Origin: Spirosoma oryzae
GTDB lineage: Bacteria; Bacteroidota; Bacteroidia; Cytophagales; Spirosomataceae
Length of the DNA stretch: 64,000 bases
Direction: 5' to 3'
Assembly (NCBI RefSeq): GCF_003002825.1
Contig: NZ_PVTE01000005.1
Location: 248,001-312,000 of the forward strand
Shown here: one piece after another, positions 35,984 through 44,919 of the stretch
Layout of the letters: every line of letters begins with the position of its first letter
Position numbering within the stretch: the first letter of the stretch is position 1
Program-made: the position numbers and the translations under genes
Notes under the pieces: model-generated
The model's database searches: none
Told to the model about the DNA's origin: nothing
Seen by the model: only the letters and a program-made list of their open reading frames with translations

Positions 35984-36786
35984 GGGCGGTACGCGAAGAT
36001 GTTGAGTTGCAGATCCATCAGGTCGTTGCCCCGGTAACGGTGATTGACCAGCGGCCGTGTCCGTCCCTGATTGCTATCCATGTAGTAGCGAAAACCGGCT
36101 GCTTCCAGCACCTGAATAACCTCGCCCAGCGTTTGTGGGTAACCGATGTAGGCGTGAAACTCAACGAACAGGTTCTGCACGTGTGCCAGGGCATCGCGAC
36201 AGTCGGTAAGCACGGCGGTTTCTGCCCCTTCGATGTCGATTTTGAGCATATCGATGCGGGGTTCGCGGAGCAGGTAGTCGCGCAGCCGCACCGACGGAAC
36301 CCGCCGACGACCGGTGTCCGAAAACATCGACGCAGCATCGGCGTCGCCCGTGCCGAAGTCCAGTCCCTGCTCATCGATCCAGACGGCCTTATTGACGATT
36401 TCGATGTCGGGAATGTTGTTGTCGCGCAGATTTTTTGTCAGCACCTCACCGATGGCCGGGTCAGCTTCGAAAGCGATGATCCGGGCAGCGGGGTAAGTTT
36501 GCCGGAAATAAGCCAGGCTCGTGCCAATGTTGGCACCACAGTCGAGAATGACCGGGTGGGTAGCTGTTGTGTTAAACCGGTACGATTCGTCGGCGAAGAT
36601 CTCTTTAAACTGCCAGACGAACGACAGCGCGTCGGGTACCTGAAAGCGGTAGTTGTTAAACGAAATCGAACCCGCCTGATGCCGTGGCCGACCAGCATAG
36701 CGGAAAAACAGCCAGAGCAGCTGTCGGCCATCTGCCGTTTGCACCGCCCGGTACAGGTTCGTAAACAGGTATTTGAAAAGCCACAT
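35980..36786 (-). CDS. FkbM-family methyltransferase
   Basis: A 268-aa SAM-dependent O-methyltransferase of the FkbM type, common in surface-polysaccharide clusters where it caps or decorates sugars. Motif I is VILDCGANIGTSLAYF, motif II IIAFEADPAIGEVL, then the FkbM-specific RDYLLREPRIDMLKIDIEGAETAVL. The N-terminal 70 residues form a helical lead-in. The stop overlaps the GTG of the next gene. Upstream lies a 124-bp spacer occupied by a TTTACGG-type repeat. Confidence 0.9.
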   Translation of the reverse strand: MWLFKYLFTNLYRAVQTADGRQLLWLFFRYAGRPRHQAGSISFNNYRFQVPDALSFVWQFKEIFADESYRFNTTATHPVILDCGANIGTSLAYFRQTYPAARIIAFEADPAIGEVLTKNLRDNNIPDIEIVNKAVWIDEQGLDFGTGDADAASMFSDTGRRRVPSVRLRDYLLREPRIDMLKIDIEGAETAVLTDCRDALAHVQNLFVEFHAYIGYPQTLGEVIQVLEAAGFRYYMDSNQGRTRPLVNHRYRGNDLMDLQLNIFAYRP

Positions 36787-36789
36787 AGT

Positions 36790-36911
36790 GGGTTTACGGT
36801 TTACAGTATTCGGTTTATGGTTTTCGGGGTATGGCGGCTAACGTGTACGCTCGATGTCATCAGACATCGTGTGACGGGCCACCGTACACCGAAAACTGAA
36901 TACCGAAAACT
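36790..36911. repeat. TTTACGG/TTTACAG-type palindromic element
   Basis: Left end GGTTTACGGTTTACAGTATT and right end CGAAAACTGAATACCGAAAA are complementary in long blocks. The middle has GATGTCATCAGACATC and GTGTGACGGGCCACCG. Three more members are at 43602, 51526 and 56222. It abuts the stop codon of the preceding methyltransferase gene. Confidence 0.85.
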
Positions 36912-37756
36912 CACAGGAAAGAAAAGCCGATGCCGGCACCGGGGTACCAGTGATCTTTGGGCACTTCGGGATAGTATACGAACTTACGGCCTGCGTCAAG
37001 CGAGAGCTGCGCCAACGAACTAGCAACGTGCGCGTTGTCGCTGAGCAGAATGCCGGTAGGGGTTAACTTCGGGAGCACGACTTTATACTCTTCGAGTTCG
37101 TAAGTTGCGGAGTGGTCGCTGTCGTTGATAAACAGGTCGATGGGCTTGTCGAAGGCTTTCAGACTGGTGATCGAGTCGCCGTACAGCACTTGGCCCACTT
37201 CCTTGTAAATGCCGTCGAGCAGGTAGCCCGCTTTCGGGGCGATGTCGGTGCCGTAATAGCGACCCGGTGCGCCTTCGGCCCGGTTGCGGAGTAAGGCCGA
37301 ACACAGCAAGACCGCACCCAGTCCTTTGTCGACACCCGTTTCGATAACGACACCCGGCTTCATGATTCGCACGAGCGCATACCAGCCCAGCCGACGACCA
37401 AACTCGACGCGCAGATCGGCCACGCGCCGGTACGACGACGTTCGGGTTTTTTCCAGCACATAGTCGCGCAGGGCTTCGTCGGTTTGTGCCTCGCGAAAAT
37501 ACTGCTGCACCGTTGCCGGCGATACCCCTGATACGACCGCTACCGTGTGCGCCAGATAAAGCAGACTATCGTCGGTAAGGGCGTAGGTGTAGTTGGTGTC
37601 TTCCCGTGAGTCGACGCTCCAGCGCAGAATCTGTCCGTAGCGATAGTTATAGGCGCGGGTAGCCTGCCGAAGCCGGGGCAGGTAGTTGACCACCCGCGAC
37701 TTGCGAATTTTATAAAGTCGGTCGAGGCCGAACAGATCGATCAGTAGTTTGCGCAT
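36911..37756 (-). CDS. Class I SAM-dependent methyltransferase
   Basis: A 281-aa protein when started at ATG 37756 (MRKLLIDLFGLDRLYKIRK); the longer frame begins in an intergenic repeat. Residues 100-280 carry a Methyltransf_24-like fold, with GVVIETGVDKGLGAVLLCSALL as motif I, YYGTDIAPKAGY as motif II and IDLFINDSDHSATYELEEYK, a DxDH motif common in metal-dependent enzymes of this class. The N-terminal 90 residues are helical and unassigned. It sits between the flippase and the FkbM gene of the glycan operon, so a sugar substrate is likely. Confidence 0.82.
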   Translation of the reverse strand: MRKLLIDLFGLDRLYKIRKSRVVNYLPRLRQATRAYNYRYGQILRWSVDSREDTNYTYALTDDSLLYLAHTVAVVSGVSPATVQQYFREAQTDEALRDYVLEKTRTSSYRRVADLRVEFGRRLGWYALVRIMKPGVVIETGVDKGLGAVLLCSALLRNRAEGAPGRYYGTDIAPKAGYLLDGIYKEVGQVLYGDSITSLKAFDKPIDLFINDSDHSATYELEEYKVVLPKLTPTGILLSDNAHVASSLAQLSLDAGRKFVYYPEVPKDHWYPGAGIGFSFL

Positions 37757-37766
37757 ACATCGGTAG

Positions 37767-37848
37767 ATGAAAGAAAAAAGAGGAAAGAAGAACGATCGAA
37801 CGGGAATGACCACGCGTCTTTCTTCTGGTATCTTTTCTCTTTCTTCTC
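37767..37848. repeat. GAAAGAAAAAAG-type inverted repeat
   Basis: GAAAGAAAAAAGAGGAAAG (about 37769-37787) pairs with CTTTCTTCTGGTATCTTTTC and CTCTTTCTTCTC (37818-37848), with one interruption. The arms are purine-rich on one side and pyrimidine-rich on the other. It fills the spacer between flippase and methyltransferase. Confidence 0.75.
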
Positions 37849-37869
37849 AAAAGACAAAGATAGGCGATG

Positions 37870-39372
37870 TTAGCGAACCCGGCGGATACGTTGCCAGATG
37901 GTTGCGGCCATACTGCTGGCGTCGGACGACAGGTTCAGGCCAATGATGCCGCCGACAAACAAGCCGGTTATCAGCGCTGACCGCCACGCCATGTCGAGCA
38001 GTGTCTGCCAGATCGGGACGGTCGGGGCGGGGTAAGGAATCTGTACTGCTACCCACCAGACGACGAGACCCAGGGCGATAACGGCTGCATTGTGCCAGGT
38101 GAACGGCTGCATGCGAAAGGCAAAGCCGACAAACAGGGTACGGGCGAGGTTGAACAACCCCGTTGCCAGTGCTGCACCGATGGCCGCCCCCGTAATGCCG
38201 TACTGCGGAATAAGCGCGAGGTTAACGGCGATGGTGATAAAAATCAGCCCGATGAAAAACAGCGAATCGTAGGCGTAGTACCGCGAGGTCGATAGAATCA
38301 TACCGTTGACACCCGTTGCCATGTCGAAAAGCTTGCCCAGCCCCAGCCAGAGAATGACGTAATAGCCGGCTTCGTAGCCTGCGGGCAGAAACCGAAACAC
38401 GCCCGGTAGGTTAGCCGCCACACCGACGAACACCAGACAACCGGCAACCAGCTGATTCAGGCAGCTCTTGCGGTAAATCATCCGGATGTTATCAAGGTCG
38501 TTGGTTTTCCAGGAGTCGGCGATGAGCGCCCCCGACACTTTATACAACGCCGTGGCCGGTACGGCGATGACAGCTGCGAAGTACGACGCTGTTCCGTAGA
38601 TACCCGTATTGTCCAGCCCGAGCTTATCGGAAATCATAACCTTGTCGATTGCCAGAATAACCTGCGATGACAGAGCCGTAGCCAGACTCAGGGCCGAATA
38701 GCGGACGATGTCACTGCGTAGTTGAGCCGTAACGGAAACGAATCGATGATCCAGAAAAAAGGCATCGTCGCGGATGACCTTGGCTATCATCAGCATCGCT
38801 GCCAGCAGGAAAGCCGTGAGCCAGAGGTATAGAAACTGCTCGAACGTCAGCCAGCCGAACCAGTAACACACGCCCGACGCCAGAATCAGAACACGCAGCA
38901 CAAACTGCTGGAGTAGCGTACCGGTAACGGGGTCGTAGAGTAGCCGGGCGTAGTTATCGAATACAGAGAAAATCAGCGTAAAGAGCGTCAGCGGAATGAG
39001 CAGGTAGTAGTAATCGACAAACAGGGGCGAGTCATTGCTATAATTGGCGAGTACCAGCGGGCGGGCCAGCCAAAGCCCCAGTACGCTCAACCCAAAACCG
39101 GCCAGCATCGTCACGAGACTGATAAGCAGGTAGCCGTTGTGCTGTCGGTCGGCATTACGGAAATAGGTGAAGTAGCGACCACCGGCGCTGTTCAGACCCA
39201 GCGTACTGGCCTGCGTCAACACCTGCGCCAGCGATACTAGTAACGTCAGTAGCCCAATTTCGGCTTTGTCAAAAAGGTACGGAAAAAACAGACCCTGCGT
39301 CAGGAAACCCACGGCCACGCCTGCATACGTGTACACCGAACTCTGTATGGTCTGCCGTTTGATGATGCCCAT
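37870..39372 (-). CDS. Wzx-like oligosaccharide flippase
   Basis: A 500-aa integral membrane protein of the MOP/polysaccharide-synthase superfamily with about 12-14 hydrophobic segments. It would flip undecaprenyl-linked glycan units across the inner membrane. GIIKRQTIQSSVYTYAGVAVGFLTQGLFFPYLF is the usual N-terminus. Charged residues inside the membrane part (for example DKVMISDKLGLDNTGIYG) match Wzx pores. The basic, Arg-rich tail is cytoplasmic. It follows the Pse genes in the same direction, so the flipped unit probably carries pseudaminic acid. Confidence 0.9.
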   Translation of the reverse strand: MGIIKRQTIQSSVYTYAGVAVGFLTQGLFFPYLFDKAEIGLLTLLVSLAQVLTQASTLGLNSAGGRYFTYFRNADRQHNGYLLISLVTMLAGFGLSVLGLWLARPLVLANYSNDSPLFVDYYYLLIPLTLFTLIFSVFDNYARLLYDPVTGTLLQQFVLRVLILASGVCYWFGWLTFEQFLYLWLTAFLLAAMLMIAKVIRDDAFFLDHRFVSVTAQLRSDIVRYSALSLATALSSQVILAIDKVMISDKLGLDNTGIYGTASYFAAVIAVPATALYKVSGALIADSWKTNDLDNIRMIYRKSCLNQLVAGCLVFVGVAANLPGVFRFLPAGYEAGYYVILWLGLGKLFDMATGVNGMILSTSRYYAYDSLFFIGLIFITIAVNLALIPQYGITGAAIGAALATGLFNLARTLFVGFAFRMQPFTWHNAAVIALGLVVWWVAVQIPYPAPTVPIWQTLLDMAWRSALITGLFVGGIIGLNLSSDASSMAATIWQRIRRVR

Positions 39373-39375
39373 GGA

Positions 39376-39466
39376 TTGAATAATCGAGTGATAGAAGGAT
39401 TGAATGGTTGAGTGAATGGGCGCGTAAGGCAGTCAATCACTCACTCATTCGATCACTCAATCATTC
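39376..39466. repeat. TGATTGAG-type inverted repeat
   Basis: Left arm (39376-39418) with GTGATAGAAGGATTGAATGG, right arm (39433-39466) with CAATCACTCACTCATTC-like units. The right arm overlaps the last four codons of pseI and provides its ATG-ATT-GAG-TGA ending, the same ending as the gene at 34697. Confidence 0.8.
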
Positions 39467-40514
39467 CCCATGAAAGTGCCGTTCCGGCTGCGATGTCCTG
39501 AGTGGCGGTTTTGCCCAGAATATCGTCGTAATAGCGGGTGTGCAGGCCGTTGGCGGGGCGAATGCTACGGACGGTATCGGGTGTGAACGATTCGCCCGCT
39601 TTCATGTCGCGCACGACGTAGAGTGACCGTTTGAATTGCAGGCTTTTGCACTCTTTGGGTGTCAACGTGTAGCTGACGTGACCCAGTGCCAGTTTGGCCC
39701 GTTCAGTTTCGATAACCAGTGCTTTCAACTCATCGGGTTCAAGCGAGAACGCGGAGTCGACACCGCCATCGGCCCGGCGCAGCGTGACGTGTTTTTCCAG
39801 TACGACGGCCCCCAATGCGACTGCGGCCACAGCCGCGCCGATTCCCATGGTATGGTCAGATAAGCCCACCGATACGTCGAAGAGGGTACTCATGTGCGGA
39901 ATCGTAAGCAGGTTGGTGCTTTCGGGCGTGGCTGGGTAGGTGCTCGTGCATTTCAGCAGTACCAGTTCCGTGCAACCATTCTCGCGCAGCACCCGTACCG
40001 ACTCTTCCAGATCGGCTACCGATGCTACACCCGTACTCATGATAACAGGCTTGCCGGTCCGTGCCACTTTTTTGAGCAGGATATGATCGGTGTTCTCGAA
40101 CGACGCGATTTTATACAGCGGCACGTCGAGCGATTCCAGAAAATCGACAGCAGTCGTATCGAAGGGCGAACTGAACGGAATCAGTCCCCGCTTCCGGGCG
40201 TGTTCGAAAATGGGCTTGTGCCACTCCCAGGGCGTGTACGCGTCCTGATACAGTTTGTAGAGGTTTTTATCAGCCCAAAGCGACTTGTCATCGCGGATAT
40301 AAAACTCCTCTGACCCACCGTTGAACGTAATTGTGTCGGGCGTGTAGGTCTGAAGCTTGATCGCCTGCGCACCGGTGTCGGCCACCGCATCGACAATCTC
40401 CAGCGCCCGGTCGAGTGACTGATTATGGTTTCCCGACATTTCAGCGATTACAAAAGGCCGGGCATCGGGGCTAATCGTATGGTGAGCAACCTGAATCGGT
40501 TGGGTTCTGCTCAT
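39453..40514 (-). CDS. pseI: Pseudaminic acid synthase
   Basis: A 353-aa NeuB-family enzyme that condenses 2,4-diacetamido-2,4,6-trideoxy-L-altrose with phosphoenolpyruvate to give pseudaminic acid. The TIM barrel begins PFVIAEMSGNHNQSLDRAL and continues IKLQTYTPDTITF, with KIASFENTD and MSTGVASVADLEE, and metal-binding histidines near VGLSDHTMG. The C-terminal SAF domain (SLYVVRDMKAGESFTPDTVRSIRPANGLH) is complete. The substrate is assigned to Pse rather than sialic or legionaminic acid because of the six neighbouring pse genes. It overlaps pseH by 4 bp. Confidence 0.93.
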   Translation of the reverse strand: MSRTQPIQVAHHTISPDARPFVIAEMSGNHNQSLDRALEIVDAVADTGAQAIKLQTYTPDTITFNGGSEEFYIRDDKSLWADKNLYKLYQDAYTPWEWHKPIFEHARKRGLIPFSSPFDTTAVDFLESLDVPLYKIASFENTDHILLKKVARTGKPVIMSTGVASVADLEESVRVLRENGCTELVLLKCTSTYPATPESTNLLTIPHMSTLFDVSVGLSDHTMGIGAAVAAVALGAVVLEKHVTLRRADGGVDSAFSLEPDELKALVIETERAKLALGHVSYTLTPKECKSLQFKRSLYVVRDMKAGESFTPDTVRSIRPANGLHTRYYDDILGKTATQDIAAGTALSWGMIE

Positions 40515-41005
40515 GGTGTATTCACGTAAAGCAAGCTCATTTTGCCGCTTGCTGGATCTGTAAATTTACCGGTTTCTCCTAAGAATGTAAATCCGGCCTG
40601 CTCGAAGGCCCGGATCGATGCTCGATTGTCGGGTTTAATGTACGCATGAATTGGCACGTCGCCCCACTGCTTTCGACAGGCTGCATACCCCTGCTGAATT
40701 AGTTGACTGGCCAGCCCCTGCCCACGGAATGATGCATCCACCGATAGGCCGATGATTACTTCGTCGGGCATGTCGGCTTCGGGTTGTCGCTCAAATCGAA
40801 CCTGCCCGACGGGCTCACCGGCTTCGTTTTCAAACACCAGCAGCAGGGCGTTGGCGTCGATCAGTTTGCGCGTAAACCAGTTTGCGTGCGTTTCGGGCGA
40901 AATAGGGTTACTGGTAAACGACTGTCGGCGTGTATCGGGATCGTTGGCCCAGTCGAAGTACAGGGCGGAGTCGTCGGGTCGGGCGGGTCGGTAGGTGAGG
41001 GTCAT
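40511..41005 (-). CDS. pseH: GNAT acetyltransferase of the Pse pathway (PseH)
   Basis: A 164-aa GNAT-fold enzyme, predicted to N-acetylate UDP-4-amino-4,6-dideoxy-N-acetyl-beta-L-altrosamine using acetyl-CoA. It starts TLTYRPARPDDSALYFDWANDPDTRRQSF, a pattern shared by PseH-like acetyltransferases. The acetyl-CoA loop is SFRGQGLASQLI, and EQAGFTFLGETG lies near the end. ATG 41005 is the likely start; a longer frame would run into pseG. The 22-bp gap from pseG and the 4-bp overlap with pseI show tight coupling. Assignment as PseH rather than a generic GNAT rests on this context. Confidence 0.85.
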   Translation of the reverse strand: MTLTYRPARPDDSALYFDWANDPDTRRQSFTSNPISPETHANWFTRKLIDANALLLVFENEAGEPVGQVRFERQPEADMPDEVIIGLSVDASFRGQGLASQLIQQGYAACRKQWGDVPIHAYIKPDNRASIRAFEQAGFTFLGETGKFTDPASGKMSLLYVNTP

Positions 41006-41027
41006 GGGTGAATGCTGTCGGAGGCAA

Positions 41028-42047
41028 TTAATGAAACAACGCCCGGAAACGATCGGGTGATCGGCCATCGAAATAACGGCGCTGATTGGCCAGCGACTTT
41101 TCGATCTGCTCAGGGGTAAACTGCATCGACTGGATGGCGAGTTTGAGCATCGTTTTCAGTGAAATAGATGGGTCCATTCGACTGAGTAGCTGCGGAAAAT
41201 GTACGGACAACGCTAATTTTTCGTCGCTCAGGAAACGGGCAATACGGTCCTGATTATCGGCTGTCAGGATACCGATCAGTGGGCGATTGACGGCGCAGAC
41301 TTCGTACGCAATCGTGCTGCAGGCGGTGATGGCCAGACTACATTGCCTCAACTCTACTACCATCTGACCGGCGTCCAGGTTTTGTAGAACGGTCAGATTG
41401 GGTAAAGTGGCTTGCAGGGTATCGATACTGGCGCGGTGCGCATACAGTGGCCCCAGTACGAGTCGGATCGCCTGCTTCGGATCGAGCTCATGGATGGCCT
41501 GCACGACGGTCAGCGAATAATTAGCCGGGTCGGCCCCGCCCAGACTGACGAAATACGGCCCATCGACCGGAGTTGGACCAAAGCCTTCCGGGTTCAAAAA
41601 CGGTGGCCGTAACAATGCATACAGCGGTCCCAGGCAGAAAGTAGTATCTGGGTCGGCGTCATAGTCGGCTGGTGTAACGTTGCCCGCGTGGTTGATGATG
41701 ACGTCGGCAGTCTGATGACCGTCCACCAAATCGTCAATAAAATACAGCCGTTTTACCCGCGCTTTGATCGTCTGCTGGTATGCACTGTCGAACGAGTACC
41801 CGTCTAGCACAACCTGATCCTGTTCGTTGAGCAAGGTCAGCAAGTCAGTGTCCGCAGTAGCTGCGGTTAATGCGATTACCCGAACACCCGTCTGCTCAAG
41901 CATCGACTGTACGGCCGGGTCGGGTTCTATGATCGCCATATACCGGTCAACCGACGGACCAAGTATGTTTGCCAGCGCCAGGCAGCGCATGACGTGGCCC
42001 AGCCCAATTTGACTATTAGCGTCGGCGCGGAAAATGATTCGGTTCAT
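41028..42047 (-). CDS. pseG: UDP-sugar hydrolase of the Pse pathway (PseG)
   Basis: A 339-aa GT-B-like hydrolase that removes UDP from UDP-2,4-diacetamido-2,4,6-trideoxy-beta-L-altrose. The N-terminus IIFRADANSQIGLGHVMRCLALANIL is the PseG signature with the catalytic-region His (GHVMR). The donor-side segment FVSLGGADPANYSLTVVQAI and the nucleotide loop (SLAITACSTIAYEVCAVNRPLIGI) follow. The stretch after about 300 is unassigned. It follows pseF after a 132-bp repeat-filled spacer. Confidence 0.93.
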   Translation of the reverse strand: MNRIIFRADANSQIGLGHVMRCLALANILGPSVDRYMAIIEPDPAVQSMLEQTGVRVIALTAATADTDLLTLLNEQDQVVLDGYSFDSAYQQTIKARVKRLYFIDDLVDGHQTADVIINHAGNVTPADYDADPDTTFCLGPLYALLRPPFLNPEGFGPTPVDGPYFVSLGGADPANYSLTVVQAIHELDPKQAIRLVLGPLYAHRASIDTLQATLPNLTVLQNLDAGQMVVELRQCSLAITACSTIAYEVCAVNRPLIGILTADNQDRIARFLSDEKLALSVHFPQLLSRMDPSISLKTMLKLAIQSMQFTPEQIEKSLANQRRYFDGRSPDRFRALFH

Positions 42048-42056
42048 ATGAATTGT

Positions 42057-42183
42057 GTAACCCAGACCCGCCCGGCGGCCCGGTCCAGGTCTGGTGGCCG
42101 TCAGGCCAATAAAGCTGCCGCTATAATCAGTTAGCCTACGGCTACCAGACGTGGACCCGTGCCGGCGGACCGGTCTGGGCTAC
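42057..42183. repeat. GTAGCC-type element with two GC-rich inserts
   Basis: It begins GTAACCCAGAC and ends GGTCTGGGCTAC. Compared with the copy at 26282, CCGCCCGGCGGCCCGG (42068-42083) is inserted in the left arm and CCGTGCCGGCGGACCGG (42157-42173) in the right arm, at nearly mirror-image positions. The TAG of the terminal GTAG (minus strand) is the stop codon of pseF. Confidence 0.85.
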
Positions 42184-42869
42184 TCTTTATGCATCAGTCG
42201 GTATTTAAATTCTGCGATCAGCCAGTCTTCTTCGGTGTCGATGTCGTGAGCATGTAACTCGGGGATGATCAGTCCGCCAGCGTTGTCGGTGATCAGTCTG
42301 CCGGTTTTCTGGAACACGTTTGGGCGGAATACGTAGAACTGTCCGGCATCGTGGTAAGCAGGTTCGAGATCCTGCGAACGGGTCAGCGCGTAGTCGGGGT
42401 TGAGCCAGGCCACGCGATTGTCGCGTACCGTAATCGCCCGCTGTACGGCGAAACTAAACCGTTGCACCGGGTAAACCGTATCAAACTGCCGATCAACCAG
42501 CAGGTCGACGGCGCGTTTGAGCAAATCGGCTGTGACAAATGGGGCGGTCGGGTACAGGCAGCATGCTAGCTCGAACGACTGACCCAATTGCGCATATTGC
42601 TCGAGTACTTCGGTCAGAACGTCGGCAGTCGTTGCATAGTCGTCGGCGGTCGTTGCGTGTCGGCGAAACGGTACCGACGCGCCGTACTGCCGGGCAATGG
42701 CTGCAATCTCGTCGTTGTCGGTCGAAACCATCACATCATCAAACAGGCCCGACTGCCTGGCCGCGTCGATGCCGTAAGCCAGAATGGGCTTGCCCAGAAA
42801 GGACCGGATGTTCTTGCGGGGGATGCGTTTGCTGCCGCCCCGCGCCGTGATGATCGCAATGGCTGTCAT
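42180..42869 (-). CDS. pseF: Pseudaminic acid cytidylyltransferase
   Basis: A 229-aa CMP-sugar synthetase that activates pseudaminic acid with CTP. The nucleotide loop is IAIITARGGSKRIPRKNIRSF and LGKPILAYGIDAA follows. VMVSTDNDEIAAIARQYGASVPFRR and the metal-binding Asp near the C-terminus (HDIDTEEDWLIAE) are as in the family. The length is standard. The stop TAG falls inside the end of a dispersed repeat. Product: CMP-Pse, the donor for a glycosyltransferase that should be encoded nearby. Confidence 0.94.
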   Translation of the reverse strand: MTAIAIITARGGSKRIPRKNIRSFLGKPILAYGIDAARQSGLFDDVMVSTDNDEIAAIARQYGASVPFRRHATTADDYATTADVLTEVLEQYAQLGQSFELACCLYPTAPFVTADLLKRAVDLLVDRQFDTVYPVQRFSFAVQRAITVRDNRVAWLNPDYALTRSQDLEPAYHDAGQFYVFRPNVFQKTGRLITDNAGGLIIPELHAHDIDTEEDWLIAEFKYRLMHKE

Positions 42870-42875
42870 AGGATG

Positions 42876-42932
42876 ACCTCACCCCCAACCCCCTCCCGCG
42901 ACGGCGGACCGCCTAAAACAGGAGAGGGGGCT
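42876..42932. repeat. CCCCCTCC-type hairpin with a GC-rich insert
   Basis: CCCCCAACCCCCTCC on the left and GGAGAGGGGGCTC on the right form the common polypyrimidine hairpin of Bacteroidota spacers. The loop is interrupted by CCGCGACGGCGGACCGC (42896-42912) before CTAAAACAG. This is the same GC-rich module seen in other repeat families. Confidence 0.7.
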
Positions 42933-42956
42933 CTTCCAGGGATAGCGTTTATGTAA

Positions 42957-43598
42957 TTAATTTTTACGTAAAAGGTACATGACGTCCTGATTGCCGCTCT
43001 CCGCCTGATTGATATAGGGATACAGCGTCTGTTTCTCCAGTGTCAGGGCGGGGAACTGCTGCTGGAACAGCGCGGCATAATCGGCTTTCCAGAGAAAACC
43101 ATCGTTACCCCGATACGGTACGCTGGTCAGCGACGGACTGTAGTATTCGAAGCCCCAGATGTACTGCCGGCTACAACGAACCATCTCACCCATGATGCGG
43201 GGCAGATCGTCGGGGGCGATATGAATCAGGACGCCATTCGTGCAGACCAGGTCGAAGAAACCATCGCGGAAGGGTAAGTCAAAACCTGACCCCTGAACGA
43301 TGTTGATGCCCTGCGTCTGCTGCTTCGCTTTCTCCACCGCGTAGGGCTGTAACTCGACGCCGTAGAGGTTGGTGAAGCCCATGTCCTGCAAACCACGCAG
43401 TTGCATACCCGTGTTGCAGCCGACCTCCAGAATGCGGGCGTCTCGGGGCAGATCAGCCAGAAAAGCCGCGTTCATGTCGGTCTTGGTAAGCCCCCAGTTC
43501 TGCCGGTAAAAGTCGTCCCATTCGGCTCGGTCGCGGGTATTACGGTCGGTATAGCTTTGGCCGAAGTCACCGGCCCAGAATTGTTCCTGTTGGGTCAT
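42957..43598 (-). CDS. Pseudaminic acid biosynthesis-associated methylase
   Basis: A 213-aa class I SAM-dependent methyltransferase that matches the family annotated as pseudaminic-acid-biosynthesis-associated methylase. Motif I is RILEVGCNTGMQLRGL, and the region QNWGLTKTDMNAAFL, GVLIHIAPDDLPRIM and SVPYRGNDGFLWKADY is distinctive for that family. Such genes occur inside Pse clusters. The methylated position is not known to me. It lies between pseC and pseF, both on the same strand. Confidence 0.9.
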   Translation of the reverse strand: MTQQEQFWAGDFGQSYTDRNTRDRAEWDDFYRQNWGLTKTDMNAAFLADLPRDARILEVGCNTGMQLRGLQDMGFTNLYGVELQPYAVEKAKQQTQGINIVQGSGFDLPFRDGFFDLVCTNGVLIHIAPDDLPRIMGEMVRCSRQYIWGFEYYSPSLTSVPYRGNDGFLWKADYAALFQQQFPALTLEKQTLYPYINQAESGNQDVMYLLRKN

Positions 43599-43601
43599 AA
43601 A

Positions 43602-43721
43602 TGGTTTTTAGTTTACGGTCTCCGGTTTACAGTTCTCTGTCAGACAATTTCCATAGCGGTAACCTACCGTGCGACGGACCGAGCCACAGCGGCCGCCGTA
43701 AACTGAAAACTGTAAACCGAA
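43602..43721. repeat. TTTACGG/TTTACAG-type palindromic element
   Basis: The left end is GTTTACGGTCTCCGGTTTAC and the right end GTAAACTGAAAACTGTAAACC. The centre contains CCGTGCGACGGACCG (43666-43680), close to the GC-rich module, and AGCGGCCGCCG. It fills the pseC-methylase spacer. Confidence 0.85.
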
Positions 43722-43726
43722 ACCCC

Positions 43727-44905
43727 TTATTTCAATCCCAATTTTACCGACTCGATCACGTAGGCCTGCTCGTCGGGGGTGAGGGTGGGGAACATGGGGA
43801 GACTCAGGCAGCGGGCGTAGTAACGCTCGGCGTGCGGGAAGTCGCCGGGTTGCCAGCCAAACTGCCGGTAGTACGGCATCAGATGCACCGGTATGTAGTG
43901 TACCTGTACCATGATGTTGCGGCTCCGCAGAAAGTCGTATAACCCCTTCCGGTCGTCGGTCTGCACAACATAGAGGTGATAGGCATGGCCGACGTTGGCC
44001 GGTGGGACGATGAGGTCGAGGCCGGGCGTGTTGGCGAAGGCTTCGTCGTACCGGCGAGCGATAGCGGCCCGCTCGGCAAACATCGTATCGGCACGGCCGA
44101 GCTGACTCAGGCCCAGAGCTGCCTGGAAATCGGTCAGGCGGTAGTTGTAGCCCAGTTCCTGCATCTCCATGTACCAGCCCCCGCGCTCCGGTTCGCCCGG
44201 ATAGGGCTCCGTAAAGTCACCGGCTTTGTTGGTGATGCCGTGGGTGCGTAGGCGCAACAGGTGATCGTACAAGGTTTTGCTAGCCGTCGTAATCATGCCC
44301 CCCTCGCCAGCCGCAATGTGCTTGACGGGGTGGAAGCTGAAAATCGCTAGATCGGCCAGTGAGCCGTCGCCACAGCGGTGCGTCTGTCCGGTTGCATCCG
44401 TGAAAAAGCCGCCCGGTGCATGACAACTGTCTTCGATCAGCCACAGCCCATGCGCATCGGCCAGTGCGCGGAACTCGTCCATCGGTACCGGATAACCCGC
44501 GAAGTCAACCGGGATGATTCCCGAGAAATACCCCGCCGGATGCTGCTCGATCAACGCCCGTACGGCGTCGATGGAGAGCAGCGCGGTCGTCGGGTCGATA
44601 TCGGCAAAGTACACCTCGCCCCCGCAGTACCGCACGCAGTTGGCCGAGGCCGAAAAGGTAATGGGCGTGGTAATGACGCGTGTCCCCGGACCAACGCCGA
44701 GTGCCATGCAGCACAGGTGCAGGGCGGCTGTCCCATTGGCAACGGCAACGGCGTAAGGTGCGTTGACATACTGCGCGAAGGCTTCTTCGAACTGCGCAAT
44801 GGTCGGACCCTGCGTCAGGAAAGGGCCGCGCAGCACAGTATTGACGGCGGCAATATCTTCGTCGGTAATATGCTGCCGACCGTACGGAATCGGTTTTTCA
44901 GGCAT
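43727..44905 (-). CDS. pseC: PLP-dependent aminotransferase of the Pse pathway
   Basis: A 392-aa DegT/DnrJ/EryC1-type enzyme that aminates UDP-4-keto-6-deoxy-L-N-acetylaltrosamine at C4. It starts PIPYGRQHITDEDIAAVNTVLRGPFLTQGP. PLP binds Lys in SFHPVKHIAAGEGG (about residue 195), with ANGTAALHL and IEDSCHAPGG forming the cofactor site. Length fits the family. It follows pseB after a repeat-filled spacer of 146 bp. Confidence 0.94.
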   Translation of the reverse strand: MPEKPIPYGRQHITDEDIAAVNTVLRGPFLTQGPTIAQFEEAFAQYVNAPYAVAVANGTAALHLCCMALGVGPGTRVITTPITFSASANCVRYCGGEVYFADIDPTTALLSIDAVRALIEQHPAGYFSGIIPVDFAGYPVPMDEFRALADAHGLWLIEDSCHAPGGFFTDATGQTHRCGDGSLADLAIFSFHPVKHIAAGEGGMITTASKTLYDHLLRLRTHGITNKAGDFTEPYPGEPERGGWYMEMQELGYNYRLTDFQAALGLSQLGRADTMFAERAAIARRYDEAFANTPGLDLIVPPANVGHAYHLYVVQTDDRKGLYDFLRSRNIMVQVHYIPVHLMPYYRQFGWQPGDFPHAERYYARCLSLPMFPTLTPDEQAYVIESVKLGLK

Positions 44906-44919
44906 TGGTTCAGTTTTTT

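Noticed and set aside
35713-37023. A 436-aa open frame on the plus strand across the FkbM and GT4 genes
   Set aside because: It crosses two genes with clear motifs and an intergenic repeat, and its translation is low in recognisable features. The same applies to the long antisense frames at 50504-51364, 56284-57339 and 57505-58131.
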